This document shows, in pieces, positions 1 through 8,191 of a stretch of DNA of 64,000 bases. Within the stretch, counting starts at the first letter, position 1; each line of letters starts with the position of its first letter. The notes under the pieces were generated by a model. The model did not search any database. It was not told the origin of the DNA and saw only the letters and a program-made list of their open reading frames with translations. Location of the stretch: NCBI RefSeq assembly GCF_900188005.1, contig NZ_FZNR01000011.1, forward strand, positions 186,001-250,000. Direction: 5' to 3'. The translations under genes and the position numbers were made by a program. Origin of the DNA: Actinoplanes regularis (lineage in GTDB: Bacteria; Actinomycetota; Actinomycetes; Mycobacteriales; Micromonosporaceae).

Positions 1-1
1 C

Positions 2-688
2 GGGGGTACGCCGGACTGGGTGCGCCTGGAGACGCTGCCCGTCCCCGGCTCCACGAAGAGCCGGGAGACCATCGACTTCGTGGTCGTCGACGAGCTGCCC
101 ACGCTTGTCTGGCTGGCCAATCTCGCGGCGATCGAGCTGCACACCCCGCAGTGGCGGATCGGCGCCGACCCGGACCTGCTCGTCGTCGACCTGGATCCGG
201 GTGCGCCGGCCGGGCTCAGGGAGTGCTGCGCCGTGGCGGTGCTGCTGCGCGACCGGCTGGCCGAGGACGGGATCACGGCGTACCCGAAGACGTCGGGGAA
301 GAAGGGGATGCAGCTCTGCTGCCCGATCTCCGGCCGGCAGGACGCGCCGACCGTGTCCGGTTATGCCAGGCGGGTCGCCGAGGAGCTGGCGAGACTGGTG
401 CCCGGCTCGATCACCGCGAAGATGGCCAAGCAGTTGCGTCCCGGCCGGATCTTCATCGACTGGAGTCAGAACAACGCCGCGAAGACCACGGTCACGCCGT
501 ACTCGCTGCGTGCCGGCGCCACACCGACCGCGTCGACCCCGCTGACCTGGGCCGAGACCGAAGCGATGGCGACCGGTGAGGCCGAGGCCCGGCAGTTCGG
601 CGCCGCCGAGGTCCTGGCCCGCGCCGAGCAGCACGGCGATCTGCTCGCGGGACTGCTGGAGGCCGGTCCGGAACTGCCCGTTGGTTGA
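2..688 (+). CDS. LigD-type NHEJ polymerase domain (5' end cut off)
   Basis: C-terminal 228 residues of a primase-like polymerase of the LigD/archaeo-eukaryotic primase family, which fills gaps and adds ribonucleotides at double-strand breaks in Ku-dependent end joining. Visible marks are LVVDLDPG (the DxD metal-binding pair), TSGKKGMQL (phosphate/nucleotide-binding loop) and FIDWSQNN (third acidic residue region), in the usual order. The frame is open from the first base, so the true start lies upstream; the GTG at 20 is internal. No ligase or nuclease domain follows, so this is either a stand-alone polymerase or a protein with the polymerase domain last. Any Ku or ligase partner would be outside the window. 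Confidence 0.9.
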   Translation, partial: GGTPDWVRLETLPVPGSTKSRETIDFVVVDELPTLVWLANLAAIELHTPQWRIGADPDLLVVDLDPGAPAGLRECCAVAVLLRDRLAEDGITAYPKTSGKKGMQLCCPISGRQDAPTVSGYARRVAEELARLVPGSITAKMAKQLRPGRIFIDWSQNNAAKTTVTPYSLRAGATPTASTPLTWAETEAMATGEAEARQFGAAEVLARAEQHGDLLAGLLEAGPELPVG

Positions 689-769
689 TCGACTTTTGTG
701 GGACGGTCCCGTATCGTCGCGGCCGCGAGGGCCGGTAAAGGTCCTCACGTTCCAATGGGGGATGCGGCG

Positions 770-2242
770 TTGAAAACGTCCCGGGCGGCCGCGATCGCGG
801 CACTGTCCACTTCTTTGATCCTTGCCACCGGCACGCCGGCCTTCGCCGCCGACGTGCCGGTGGACACCATCGCGCCGGTAGTCGACAACACCGGCCTGAC
901 CGATGGTCAGTTCGTCACGCGTACCACGGTCCTCGTGCCGACCGTGAGTGACGACAGCGGCGTCGTCAGGCTGGAAACCTACGTCGACGGCGCACACCGG
1001 CGGGTTTTCGGGATCGGCGCGAATGGTCCGCGCGCCACTCTCGACCTCGCTGATCTCACCGACGGAATGATCGTCGATGTCACTGTCCGGGCCTATGACG
1101 CCGCCGGCAACGCCGGCGAGCGGACCACCCGGGTGGTCGCCAACCCGATCGCGCCGACCGGGACGGTTTCACCGCCGCTCGGCACCGAGATGACCAGCGG
1201 GCCGGTCACCGTCTCGCTCGTTGATGTGCCGGACGACCTCGCCAAGGTCAGCATGATCCTGGTCCGTAACAACGAGGAGATCGCGGTTCGCACCGCGGCG
1301 CCGTGGTCCTTCGACTGGATGGCCAAGCCGGGGTCGCAGTTCTACTTCAAGCTCACCGACGTCGCCGGCAACTTCGTGCATCGCGTCCCGGGCTATGTCG
1401 TGGACGATTACGCGCCCGTCGTCTCCGACATCGATTGGTCCCATAACTTTGTCTTGGGCTCGACGACGACCGTGCACGGCAAGATCACCTCTCAGGGCGG
1501 CACCATCGGCGCCGATGCGACGTTGTCGGCGACCGTCTCGGATTCCACGCTGGACCGGATCGAGTGGTGGGTGGACGGTGCGCTGTACTCGACCGGCTCC
1601 TCGACCATCACCTGGAAGGACCGGGTCGGCACTCGGCGGAGCACCACCATCGAGATCCGTGCCACGGACCGGCTCGGCCACGCCACCACGAAGGTGTTCC
1701 CGGTGGTGATCGACCCGGTCGGCCCGGTTATCACCGCGATCACCCCGGGGGACCGTGCGCTGGTGCGCGGGAGCTACTTCGTGACGAATGTCAAGGTGAC
1801 GAACCCCGCCGACCTCGAGTACTCCGAGCTCGTCGGCCTGCCGAACATCGCGAACGCCCCCGGGGGCCTTGCGATCTACCCCGCCAAGGACGGCCCGCTT
1901 TCCTTCACCTGGCGCTTGATAGATCCGCTCGGCAACGAGACGTTCGCGTCGCGGACCGTGATCGTGGACCGGACCAGGCCGACACTGAAGCTGACCAAGG
2001 CGCCGGCGAACAAGGCCAAGGTCAAGGGCACGGTCGCGGTGACCGCGTCGGCGGCCGACAAGAACGGGATCGCCAAAGTTCAGCTGCTGATCAACGGCAA
2101 GCTGGTCGCCACCGATTACCGGGCCGGTTACGCCTTCGCGATCAACACCGCGAAGTACGGCAAGACCTTCACGATGCAGCTTCGCGCGTACGACCGGGCG
2201 GGTAACTCGATCGTCACCTCCACCCGCACCTACCGTCGCTGA
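770..2242 (+). CDS. Secreted protein with repeated Ig-like domains
   Basis: Exported protein of about 490 residues. I chose TTG 770 because a GGGGG run lies 8 bases upstream and the product then starts with a compact signal peptide (MKTSRAAA, hydrophobic core, cleavage after TPAFA). ATG 755 is an in-frame alternative. The mature part is several bacterial Ig-like beta-sandwich modules of about 90-100 residues, with recurring patterns such as DTIAPVVDN, RAYDAAGN, DRTRPTLKL and RAYDRAGN. These are typical of surface or extracellular binding modules. No catalytic domain is seen, and the partner or substrate is unknown. It is monocistronic, with a strong hairpin directly after the stop. Confidence 0.8.
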   Translation: MKTSRAAAIAALSTSLILATGTPAFAADVPVDTIAPVVDNTGLTDGQFVTRTTVLVPTVSDDSGVVRLETYVDGAHRRVFGIGANGPRATLDLADLTDGMIVDVTVRAYDAAGNAGERTTRVVANPIAPTGTVSPPLGTEMTSGPVTVSLVDVPDDLAKVSMILVRNNEEIAVRTAAPWSFDWMAKPGSQFYFKLTDVAGNFVHRVPGYVVDDYAPVVSDIDWSHNFVLGSTTTVHGKITSQGGTIGADATLSATVSDSTLDRIEWWVDGALYSTGSSTITWKDRVGTRRSTTIEIRATDRLGHATTKVFPVVIDPVGPVITAITPGDRALVRGSYFVTNVKVTNPADLEYSELVGLPNIANAPGGLAIYPAKDGPLSFTWRLIDPLGNETFASRTVIVDRTRPTLKLTKAPANKAKVKGTVAVTASAADKNGIAKVQLLINGKLVATDYRAGYAFAINTAKYGKTFTMQLRAYDRAGNSIVTSTRTYRR

Positions 2243-2248
2243 TCGAAC

Positions 2249-2290
2249 CACGAACCGCCCGGGCCACCCACGTGGTCCGGGCGGTTCGTG
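2249..2290 (+). terminator. Hairpin terminator after Ig-like gene
   Basis: Nineteen-base arms (2249-2267 and 2272-2290) pair with one G-T wobble around a 4-base loop, starting 7 bases after the stop codon. There is only a short CTTT after the stem, as is common for terminators in high-GC actinobacteria. Confidence 0.85.
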
Positions 2291-2333
2291 CTTTCGGGGC
2301 GGTGCGCTCTCCCCGCGTACGTAATCGAAGGTT

Positions 2334-2362
2334 TTGAAAGCTTTTGATCGCGCGGTCAGGAT
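2334..2362 (+). promoter_or_regulatory. Candidate padR promoter
   Basis: TTGAAA (2334-2339), a 17-base spacer and CAGGAT (2357-2362) fit a housekeeping promoter. The predicted start of transcription lies just before the palindrome at 2374-2394, so a protein bound there would block elongation or initiation. The position is inferred from sequence only. Confidence 0.45.
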
Positions 2363-2373
2363 GGTGGATGGAT

Positions 2374-2394
2374 GTACCTTGCGGCGCAAGGTAC
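2374..2394. promoter_or_regulatory. Perfect palindromic operator of the PadR regulator
   Basis: Arms GTACCTTGC (2374-2382) and GCAAGGTAC (2386-2394) are exact inverted repeats around GGC. It lies between the candidate promoter and the padR start. PadR regulators usually autorepress through such dyads, so this is most likely the binding site of the adjacent gene product. Confidence 0.8.
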
Positions 2395-2404
2395 TCTGTT
2401 GCGC

Positions 2405-2749
2405 ATGGCAGAAGGAGCGCAGTTGGCCTCCGGGCTTCGGCGCGGGACGTTGGAGTTCTGCGTGCTCGCGATGGTGGAGTACGAGGACCGGTACGGGACC
2501 GAGATCGTCCGGAGGCTCGCCGAGGAGAAGACCCTCGCCGCGACGGAGGGCACGATCTATCCGTTGCTGTCGCGGCTGCGGCGGGGCGGACTGATGGACA
2601 CCAAGTGGGCCGAGTCGCCCAACGGGCCGCCCCGGCGCTACTACAGCCTCACCCCGTCCGGGCGGTCCGCGTTGGCGAATTTCCGCACCGAGTGGGTGTC
2701 GTTCCGTCTGACCGTCGATCGTCTCGTGGGAACCGGGGAAATCGCATGA
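2405..2749 (+). CDS. PadR-family transcriptional regulator
   Basis: Small (114 aa) winged-helix PadR repressor. The core TLEFCVLAMVE, YGTEIVRRL, EGTIYPLLSRLRRGGL and RRYYSLTPSGR is the classic PadR signature (recognition helix, then the wing ending in YYxLTxxG). ATG 2405 gives the standard length. TTG 2399, two codons earlier, is better spaced (7 bases) from AAGG at 2388-2391 and could be used instead. The stop overlaps the next start by 4 bases (ATGA), so it is translationally coupled to the HAAS protein. PadR genes are often paired with a HAAS-domain membrane protein. The palindrome just upstream suggests autoregulation. Confidence 0.9.
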   Translation: MAEGAQLASGLRRGTLEFCVLAMVEYEDRYGTEIVRRLAEEKTLAATEGTIYPLLSRLRRGGLMDTKWAESPNGPPRRYYSLTPSGRSALANFRTEWVSFRLTVDRLVGTGEIA

Positions 2750-3273
2750 AGCCCAACCAGACCGACCTGGTCGGTGAGTACCTGCACGAGGTGGAGCTGC
2801 GCCTGAGCGGCCTCCCGCTGCTGCAACGCCGGGAGCTGCTGGCCGACCTGGCCGCGCACATCGAGACCGAGCGTGCCGAGCGCAACGTGCAGTCGGACGG
2901 GGAGCTGATCGAGATCCTCGAACGGCTGGGCAGCCCCGAGGTGGTCGCCGCCGCGGCGTACGAGGAGGCCGGCGGCGCTCGCCCGGCCGCCACCGCCTCG
3001 GCACAGGCCACCTATCTGCCGCCGCCCGGCATGCCGGCGGCGCCCGCCGCACCGAAGCGGTACGGCTGGATCTTCGCCGCGCTGGCCGCGGTGGGCGTGG
3101 TGGTCGTGCTCTGCCTGGGCGGCGCCCTCGCGACTTTCCGCAGCGAGGGGCCGCCGGAGCCGGCCTCGCCCGCGGAGTACGCGACGCCGGCCGATCCGAC
3201 GTCGCCGGCCACCCCGCCGTCGGCGGCCCATTCGGCGCCGCCGGCCACCCCGCCGTCGGCGCGGACGCCCTAG
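2746..3273 (+). CDS. HAAS-domain single-pass membrane protein
   Basis: 175-residue product. Residues 1-75 form the helical HAAS domain (EYLHEVELRLSGLPLLQRRELLADLAAHI, written here in its three helices as EYLHEVELRL, LPLLQRRELL, LADLAAHI). A proline/alanine linker, one transmembrane helix (about residues 105-128, IFAALAAVGVVVVLCLGG) and a long low-complexity Pro/Ser/Thr/Ala tail follow. HAAS domains occur downstream of PadR genes and are thought to be accessory signalling or membrane parts of that pair. The ATG overlaps the padR stop. The extracellular-looking tail has no recognisable domain. The gene ends in a CTAG shared with the opposite helicase gene. Confidence 0.75.
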   Translation: MKPNQTDLVGEYLHEVELRLSGLPLLQRRELLADLAAHIETERAERNVQSDGELIEILERLGSPEVVAAAAYEEAGGARPAATASAQATYLPPPGMPAAPAAPKRYGWIFAALAAVGVVVVLCLGGALATFRSEGPPEPASPAEYATPADPTSPATPPSAAHSAPPATPPSARTP

Positions 3274-4931
3274 TCGACCTGGGGTAGTGGCGGGCCGAGC
3301 ACGTCGTCCGCGTCCACGATGGTGTACGCGTACCCCTGCTCGGCCAGGAACCGCTGACGGTGCGCGGCGTACTCGGTGTCGATGGTGTCCCGGGACACCA
3401 CGGTGTAGAAGTGCGCCTGCCGCCGGTCACCCTTCGGCCGCAGCACCCGGCCGAGTCGCTGCGCCTCCTCCTGGCGGGACCCGAACGTGCCGGAGACCTG
3501 GATCGCGACCGCCGCCTCGGGCAGGTCGATGGAGAAGTTGCCGACCTTGGAGAGCACCAGGGTGCGCAGCTCACCGGAGCGGAACGCGTCGAACAGCCGC
3601 TCCCGCTCCCGGTTCGTGGTGGAGCCCTCGATGATCGGGGCGTCCAGGAATTCGCCCAGCGTGTGCAGCTGATCCAGGAAGCCGCCGATGACCAGCACCT
3701 GCTCCTCCGGGTGCTTGTCGATCAGGGCCTTGACCACCGGGAGCTTGGTGCGGGCGGTCGCCGCCATCCGGTAGCGCTCCTCGGCCTCGGCCACCGCGTA
3801 CGACATCCGCTCCGCCTCGGTCAGGGTGACCCGGACCTCGACGCACTCCGCGGGCGCGATCCAGCCCTGCGCCTCGATGTCCTTCCACGGCGCGTCGTAC
3901 CGTTTCGGGCCGATCAGCGAGAAGACGTCGCCCTCCCGGCCGTCCTCGCGGACCAGCGTCGCGGTCAGGCCGAGCCGGCGGCGGGCCTGCAGGTCCGCGG
4001 TGAACCGGAAGATCGGTGCGGGCAGCAGGTGCACCTCGTCGTAGATGACCAGGCCCCAGTCGCGGGCACCGAAGAGGTCCAGGTGGGTGAAGGCGCCACC
4101 GCGGCGCGCGGTGAGCACCTGGTACGTCGCGATGGTGACCGGCCGGATCTCCTTGCGCTCGCCGCTGTACTCCCCGATCTCCTCCTCGGTCAGGCTGGTC
4201 CTGGCGATCAGCTCACGTTTCCACTGCCGGCCGGCGACGGTGTTCGTCACCAGGATCAGGGTCGTCGCCGAGGCGGTCGCCATCGCGGCGGCGCCGACCA
4301 GGGTCTTGCCGGCACCGCAGGGCAGCACCACCACGCCGGAGCCGCCCGCCCAGAAGCCGTCCACCGCCTCCTGCTGGTAGGAGCGCAGCGTCCAGCCGTC
4401 CTGCGTCAGGGAGATCGCGTGTGCCTCGCCGTCCACGTAACCGGCGAGGTCCTCGGCCGGCCAGCCGAGCTTGAGCAGCGCCTGCTTGAGCCGGCCACGC
4501 TCGGAGCCGTGCACCGCGATGGTCTCGTCGTCGAGCCGCGCGCCGAGCATCCCGGCCAGCTTCTTCGACTTCGACACCTCGAGCAGCACGATCTTGTCGA
4601 GCCCGCGCAGGACCAGCCCGTGCGCCGGATCGTTGAGCAGCTGCAAGCGGCCGTACCGGTCCATCGTCTCGGCGACGTCGACCAGCAGCGCGTGTGGCAC
4701 CGGATAGCGCGAGTACTTGATCAGTGCGTCGACGACGCTCTCCGCGTCGTGCCCGGCGGCCCGCGAGTTCCAGAGCCCGAGCGGCGTCAGCCGGTACGTG
4801 TGCACGTGCTCGGGTGACCGCTCAAGCTCGGCGAAGGGCGCGATGGCCATCCGGCAGGCCTGCGCATCCGGGTGATCGACTTCGAGTAGCAGGGTCTTGT
4901 CCGACTGCACGATCAGCGGTCCGCTGTTCAC
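3270..4931 (-). CDS. XPB/ERCC3-type DNA repair helicase (SF2)
   Basis: 553-residue superfamily-2 3'-5' DNA helicase of the bacterial XPB group. An N-terminal damage-recognition-like region is followed by RecA-like core 1 with LPCGAGKT (Walker A, near residue 207), the DEVH box (near 297) and LTATL. Core 2 carries LVLSKVGNFSIDLPEA and QRLGRVLRPK (motifs V and VI). I chose GTG 4931 because GGAGG sits 7 bases before it; the TTG two codons earlier is too close to that site. It lies 48 bases downstream of the helicase-associated gene on the same strand, probably as one operon. Its stop codon overlaps that of the HAAS gene. Bacterial XPB is linked to nucleotide excision repair in some actinobacteria; the role here is inferred. 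Confidence 0.93.
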   Translation of the reverse strand: MNSGPLIVQSDKTLLLEVDHPDAQACRMAIAPFAELERSPEHVHTYRLTPLGLWNSRAAGHDAESVVDALIKYSRYPVPHALLVDVAETMDRYGRLQLLNDPAHGLVLRGLDKIVLLEVSKSKKLAGMLGARLDDETIAVHGSERGRLKQALLKLGWPAEDLAGYVDGEAHAISLTQDGWTLRSYQQEAVDGFWAGGSGVVVLPCGAGKTLVGAAAMATASATTLILVTNTVAGRQWKRELIARTSLTEEEIGEYSGERKEIRPVTIATYQVLTARRGGAFTHLDLFGARDWGLVIYDEVHLLPAPIFRFTADLQARRRLGLTATLVREDGREGDVFSLIGPKRYDAPWKDIEAQGWIAPAECVEVRVTLTEAERMSYAVAEAEERYRMAATARTKLPVVKALIDKHPEEQVLVIGGFLDQLHTLGEFLDAPIIEGSTTNRERERLFDAFRSGELRTLVLSKVGNFSIDLPEAAVAIQVSGTFGSRQEEAQRLGRVLRPKGDRRQAHFYTVVSRDTIDTEYAAHRQRFLAEQGYAYTIVDADDVLGPPLPQVD

Positions 4932-4979
4932 GCACAAACCTCCGATGAAAGGCGACCCTCCAGTCTGCCACGGAACTCC

Positions 4980-7370
4980 TCACGCCTCGTCGGTCACCGC
5001 CGCGGTGATCCGGTGCAGGGCGAAGGTGTGCAGGCTCTCGCCGCGCTCGTCCTCGGCGCGCAGGTAACCGGCGCTCAGCGAGACCGGGCGGACCAGGCGG
5101 GACAGGGTGGCGCCGTGCGAGTCGACGTACCCCACCCAGACCTTCGACCGGTCGCGGACCGCCTGCTGGAGCACCGCCATCGCCTGACTGTGCTGCTGCA
5201 CCGCGGTCAGGCCGGGCACCGCCTGGCCCTGCGCGGCGCGCACGGTGACCGGGGCCCGCCGTGCCGCGCGCGTCGCGAGGTCGCCACGGCGCAGCTGCTC
5301 GACCACGCCGGCCAGGCGCGGCCCGACCAGCGTCGGCGGCCCGGCGGGTTCGGCGATCCGCGGCGTACGGGTCGGCGCGCGCCGCGCCTTCGGCCTGGTC
5401 AGCACCGCCGCCCCGCCGGCGTCCTCGGCCACCGGGGCGAAGCCGGCCTCCCGCAGCCCGCCGAGCAGCCGGGCCACCGGGCGCGGGCTGACCAGCACGG
5501 TCGGTGCGATCCGGCGCAGTTCCAGACTCACCAGCCGCTTGTCGGTGAGCACCTCGGCGATCAGCGCCTCGTCGTCGCTGCGCAGGTAGGAGCCGGCCGA
5601 ACCGCTGCGCAGGCCGCCGTGCTTGCGGGCCACGTCGTCGATCAGGTATTCCAGCGTCTGCGGCACCGGCGTGCGGGACCGGCGGCGGAACAGGGCGTGC
5701 AGGTCGGTGGCGGTGTAACCGACGTCGAGGGCGCGCCGCACGCTGGCCGGGGTGACCCGGAAGACGCTGGCGCCCCCGACCGACTCCGGCTCCGCGAGCA
5801 CGTCCAGCTCGGCGGCGAGTTCCGGCTCCGGCGGGCCGGGCACCACGACGGTCAGGTCGGCCTGCACCAGGATGTGATCGACCGGGGCGGGCAGCAGGTG
5901 GTCCAGGACCCGGACGGCGTCGGCCGGCGCCTCCTCCGGGTGCAGGCCGAGCGGATCGCTCTCGTCCGCTTCCAGGTCGGTGAGCAGCGGTTTCGCGTAC
6001 GACGTGAGCGCACCCAGCCCGGTGATCCCGAGCAGCGCGGCACCCGTGTAGCCGTCCCGGTGCCCGAGCTCCCGGCCCCGTGCGCGGCGCGGCGCTTGCC
6101 AGGCCAGCAACGCGAGCAGGTCGTCGACGGCGGGCGCGGCGCCCGGCTCCAGGCCGGCGAGGGCGTCCAGGGCCTCCCGCCGGGCCTGCGGCGCGCCGGC
6201 GCGCTCGGCGTCCGGGGCGAGCGCGTTGATCGGCCGGTCCCGCTCGTCCCGCCTGCCGACCAGGCCGGGCTGCCGGGTCATGGTCAGCCAGGCCCTGGCC
6301 AGCACGCTCCAGCGGTGGGCCATGCCGGTCGCGCGCCACAGGTCGTACGCCCCGGTGGGCAGGAAGATGTCCTGCACCGCGCCGGGCGCCCGGTGCACCG
6401 GCGCCTCGGACTCGCCGAGCAGGCCCGCCGCGTACGCCACCTCGACCAGCAGCGCGGCGCCCGGCTCGTCGCAGCCGGCGGCCCGGGCCAGTCGCTTCAG
6501 GTCCCGGACGCCCAGCCCGCCGGTCTTCAGCGCCGGGGCCGGCTCGGCCGCCAGCGCCTCCAGCACCGCCTCGGTGGCCCGCACCGCCTCCATGGTCTGA
6601 CCGGCACCGGCCGAGTCCACCGCCTTCTGGTCCCGCGAGGGCCCCTCCGGCAGCGGCGGCAGCGGCCGCAGCGCGCCCAGCGGACCGGTGTCCCGCCGCA
6701 GCAGCAGCCCCACCTCCCGGGGCAGTTCGACCAGGTCGCCGTCGGGTCGCGGAGCCCGGCCGGCTTCCGAGATCGGCACCAGGATGTGCTGGTCGACGAG
6801 CCAGCGGACGGGCTCGGTGACCTCACCCCGATTGAGCGACCCGACCGGCGGCCCGGCGGCGAGCCGGTCCAGCACGGCGCGGGCGCCCGGCGGCGCGGCC
6901 AGCACGGTGCGGCGCAGCCGGGCCCGGTCGGCGACCAGGGCGGCGGCGTGCGGGTCCAGATAGTCGGCGGGGCGGCCGAGGCCGGCCGGGTACGGCGAGG
7001 TCACCTCGTCGACCGCGCTCACCACCTGTAGCGCCTCCGGCGGCCCGTGCAGCAGGAAACGCACCCGGAGCCGGTCGACCGCGACCCGCACGTCGTCCGC
7101 GGGCACCTCGGTGATCAGCTCCAGAATGGCGTCCACGGAGGTCAGGGCGGTGTCAGCTGCACGGGTGACCCGCGCGGCGTCGAGGATCGTGAGGGTGAAC
7201 TCGTCCAGCCCGTCCAGGCACCGGGCGACCGAGCCGCGCGACTGCGCGCGAACGGCCAGCGCCGAGATGTCGGCGGGGACCGGAACGACCAGGTCAGGGC
7301 GCAGCTGAAGGAGCGCGCCCAGCGCCTCGTCGGGCAGCGACCGGAGTTGATCCGCAAATGTGGTGGCCAT
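4980..7370 (-). CDS. Helicase-associated (XPB/Ssl2 N-terminal-like) protein
   Basis: About 796 residues. The family consistently precedes the XPB-type helicase in actinobacteria and shares a helicase-C/XPB-N-like domain. Regions such as DEFTLTILDAARV near the N-terminus, and HILVQADLTVVVPGPP and VFRVTPASVRRALDVGYT in the last third, match this family. No helicase motifs are present, so it is probably a partner or regulator of the downstream helicase rather than a motor. ATG 7370 is preferred; TTG 7379 lies three codons earlier. The gene reads into the helicase with a 48-base gap. The function is not established experimentally as far as I know. Confidence 0.85.
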   Translation of the reverse strand: MATTFADQLRSLPDEALGALLQLRPDLVVPVPADISALAVRAQSRGSVARCLDGLDEFTLTILDAARVTRAADTALTSVDAILELITEVPADDVRVAVDRLRVRFLLHGPPEALQVVSAVDEVTSPYPAGLGRPADYLDPHAAALVADRARLRRTVLAAPPGARAVLDRLAAGPPVGSLNRGEVTEPVRWLVDQHILVPISEAGRAPRPDGDLVELPREVGLLLRRDTGPLGALRPLPPLPEGPSRDQKAVDSAGAGQTMEAVRATEAVLEALAAEPAPALKTGGLGVRDLKRLARAAGCDEPGAALLVEVAYAAGLLGESEAPVHRAPGAVQDIFLPTGAYDLWRATGMAHRWSVLARAWLTMTRQPGLVGRRDERDRPINALAPDAERAGAPQARREALDALAGLEPGAAPAVDDLLALLAWQAPRRARGRELGHRDGYTGAALLGITGLGALTSYAKPLLTDLEADESDPLGLHPEEAPADAVRVLDHLLPAPVDHILVQADLTVVVPGPPEPELAAELDVLAEPESVGGASVFRVTPASVRRALDVGYTATDLHALFRRRSRTPVPQTLEYLIDDVARKHGGLRSGSAGSYLRSDDEALIAEVLTDKRLVSLELRRIAPTVLVSPRPVARLLGGLREAGFAPVAEDAGGAAVLTRPKARRAPTRTPRIAEPAGPPTLVGPRLAGVVEQLRRGDLATRAARRAPVTVRAAQGQAVPGLTAVQQHSQAMAVLQQAVRDRSKVWVGYVDSHGATLSRLVRPVSLSAGYLRAEDERGESLHTFALHRITAAVTDEA

Positions 7371-7449
7371 CGTCTTCAACGCTAACGTTCATGGGACGAT
7401 GGTGACGGGTCCGGGCGTGGCCGGATCTCCATTCAGAGGAGGACCGAAC

Positions 7450-7650
7450 GTGGCGTTAGAGGGCAAGATGCCGGGCACCCAGGTGGCGAAGACCAGTGGC
7501 GTCCAGTCGCGGGGCATCGACATGAAGGGCCGGCTGCACGTCTCGGAGCTGGTTTCCGACCGCGCCGCCGCCCCGTCGCCGTTCGGCGACGACCAGACCT
7601 TCCCGCTGCCGGTCGAGACCCTGCGGTACTTCGAGTCTCAGGCTGAGTGA
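7450..7650 (+). CDS. Small conserved actinobacterial protein, unknown function
   Basis: 66-residue soluble protein starting at GTG 7450, 6 bases after an excellent ribosome site (AGAGGAGGA, 7435-7443). The long upstream extension of this frame is antisense to the helicase-associated gene and lacks a better start. The sequence is polar, with no signal peptide or membrane helix; it contains SGVQSRGIDMKGRLHVSELV and ends ETLRYFESQAE. Small proteins of this type sit next to the XPB operon in related actinomycetes, from memory. I cannot assign a function. Confidence 0.7.
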   Translation: MALEGKMPGTQVAKTSGVQSRGIDMKGRLHVSELVSDRAAAPSPFGDDQTFPLPVETLRYFESQAE

Positions 7651-7732
7651 TCGGTCGGTCGACCCCCGACCGGAATCACGTACCCCTTGTCCGACTTGAT
7701 CGCCTTTCTGGCTGTGCCGGATGGGATTGCAG

Positions 7733-7761
7733 TTGGGTCCGGGGCCTCGGCTGGATAGGCT
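7733..7761 (+). promoter_or_regulatory. Candidate promoter of the cold-shock gene
   Basis: TTGGGT (7733-7738), 17 bases, then TAGGCT (7756-7761). This would give a leader of about 37 bases before the GTG at 7805. Long leaders on cold-shock genes often carry post-transcriptional control, but no clear structure is visible here. Confidence 0.45.
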
Positions 7762-7804
7762 CCCCGTGAGCAGTTGTGTCCATTGAGTGAAGTTGAGGTC
7801 AGCG

Positions 7805-8191
7805 GTGCCCACGGGTCGAGTGAAGTGGTACGACGTGACGAAGGGATTCGGATTCGTCACCAGTGATGAGGGCGGAGACGTGTTCCTGCCCAAGGGTGCG
7901 CTGCCGGCGGGGGTCACCGACCTGAAGACGGGACAGCGGATCGAGTTCGGCGTGGTGGACAGCCGCAAGGGCGCTCAGGCTCTCGGCGTGAAGCTGCTGG
8001 ACGCGCCGCCCTCGCTCACCGAGCTGCGTCGTCGTCCGCCGGAAGAGCTGGCCAGCATGATCGAGGACATGATCAAGGTGCTGGAGAACACCGTGCAGCC
8101 GGCCTTGCAGCGCGGTCGGCACCCGGACAAGAAGACCGCGCAGAAGATCGCGCAGTTGGTGCACGCGGTTGCCCGTGAGTTCGAGATCTAA
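7805..8191 (+). CDS. Cold-shock domain protein with C-terminal extension
   Basis: 128-residue protein. Residues 1-65 are a cold-shock (OB-fold) domain with the RNP1-like KGFGFVTSD and RNP2-like VFLPKGAL that bind single-stranded RNA or DNA. The rest is an actinobacteria-specific helical extension (ELRRRPPEELASMIEDMIKV and on), so it is roughly twice the size of a normal CspA. GTG 7805 has GAGG 6 bases upstream. It is convergent with mqnD, the two stop codons overlapping in CTAA. A probable nucleic-acid chaperone. Confidence 0.9.
   Translation: MPTGRVKWYDVTKGFGFVTSDEGGDVFLPKGALPAGVTDLKTGQRIEFGVVDSRKGAQALGVKLLDAPPSLTELRRRPPEELASMIEDMIKVLENTVQPALQRGRHPDKKTAQKIAQLVHAVAREFEI

Noticed and set aside
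1169..3574. Very long minus-strand open frame (801 residues)
   Set aside because: Antisense to the Ig-like and PadR genes and out of frame with the helicase; Arg/Pro/Gly-rich composition typical of shadow frames in high-GC DNA.
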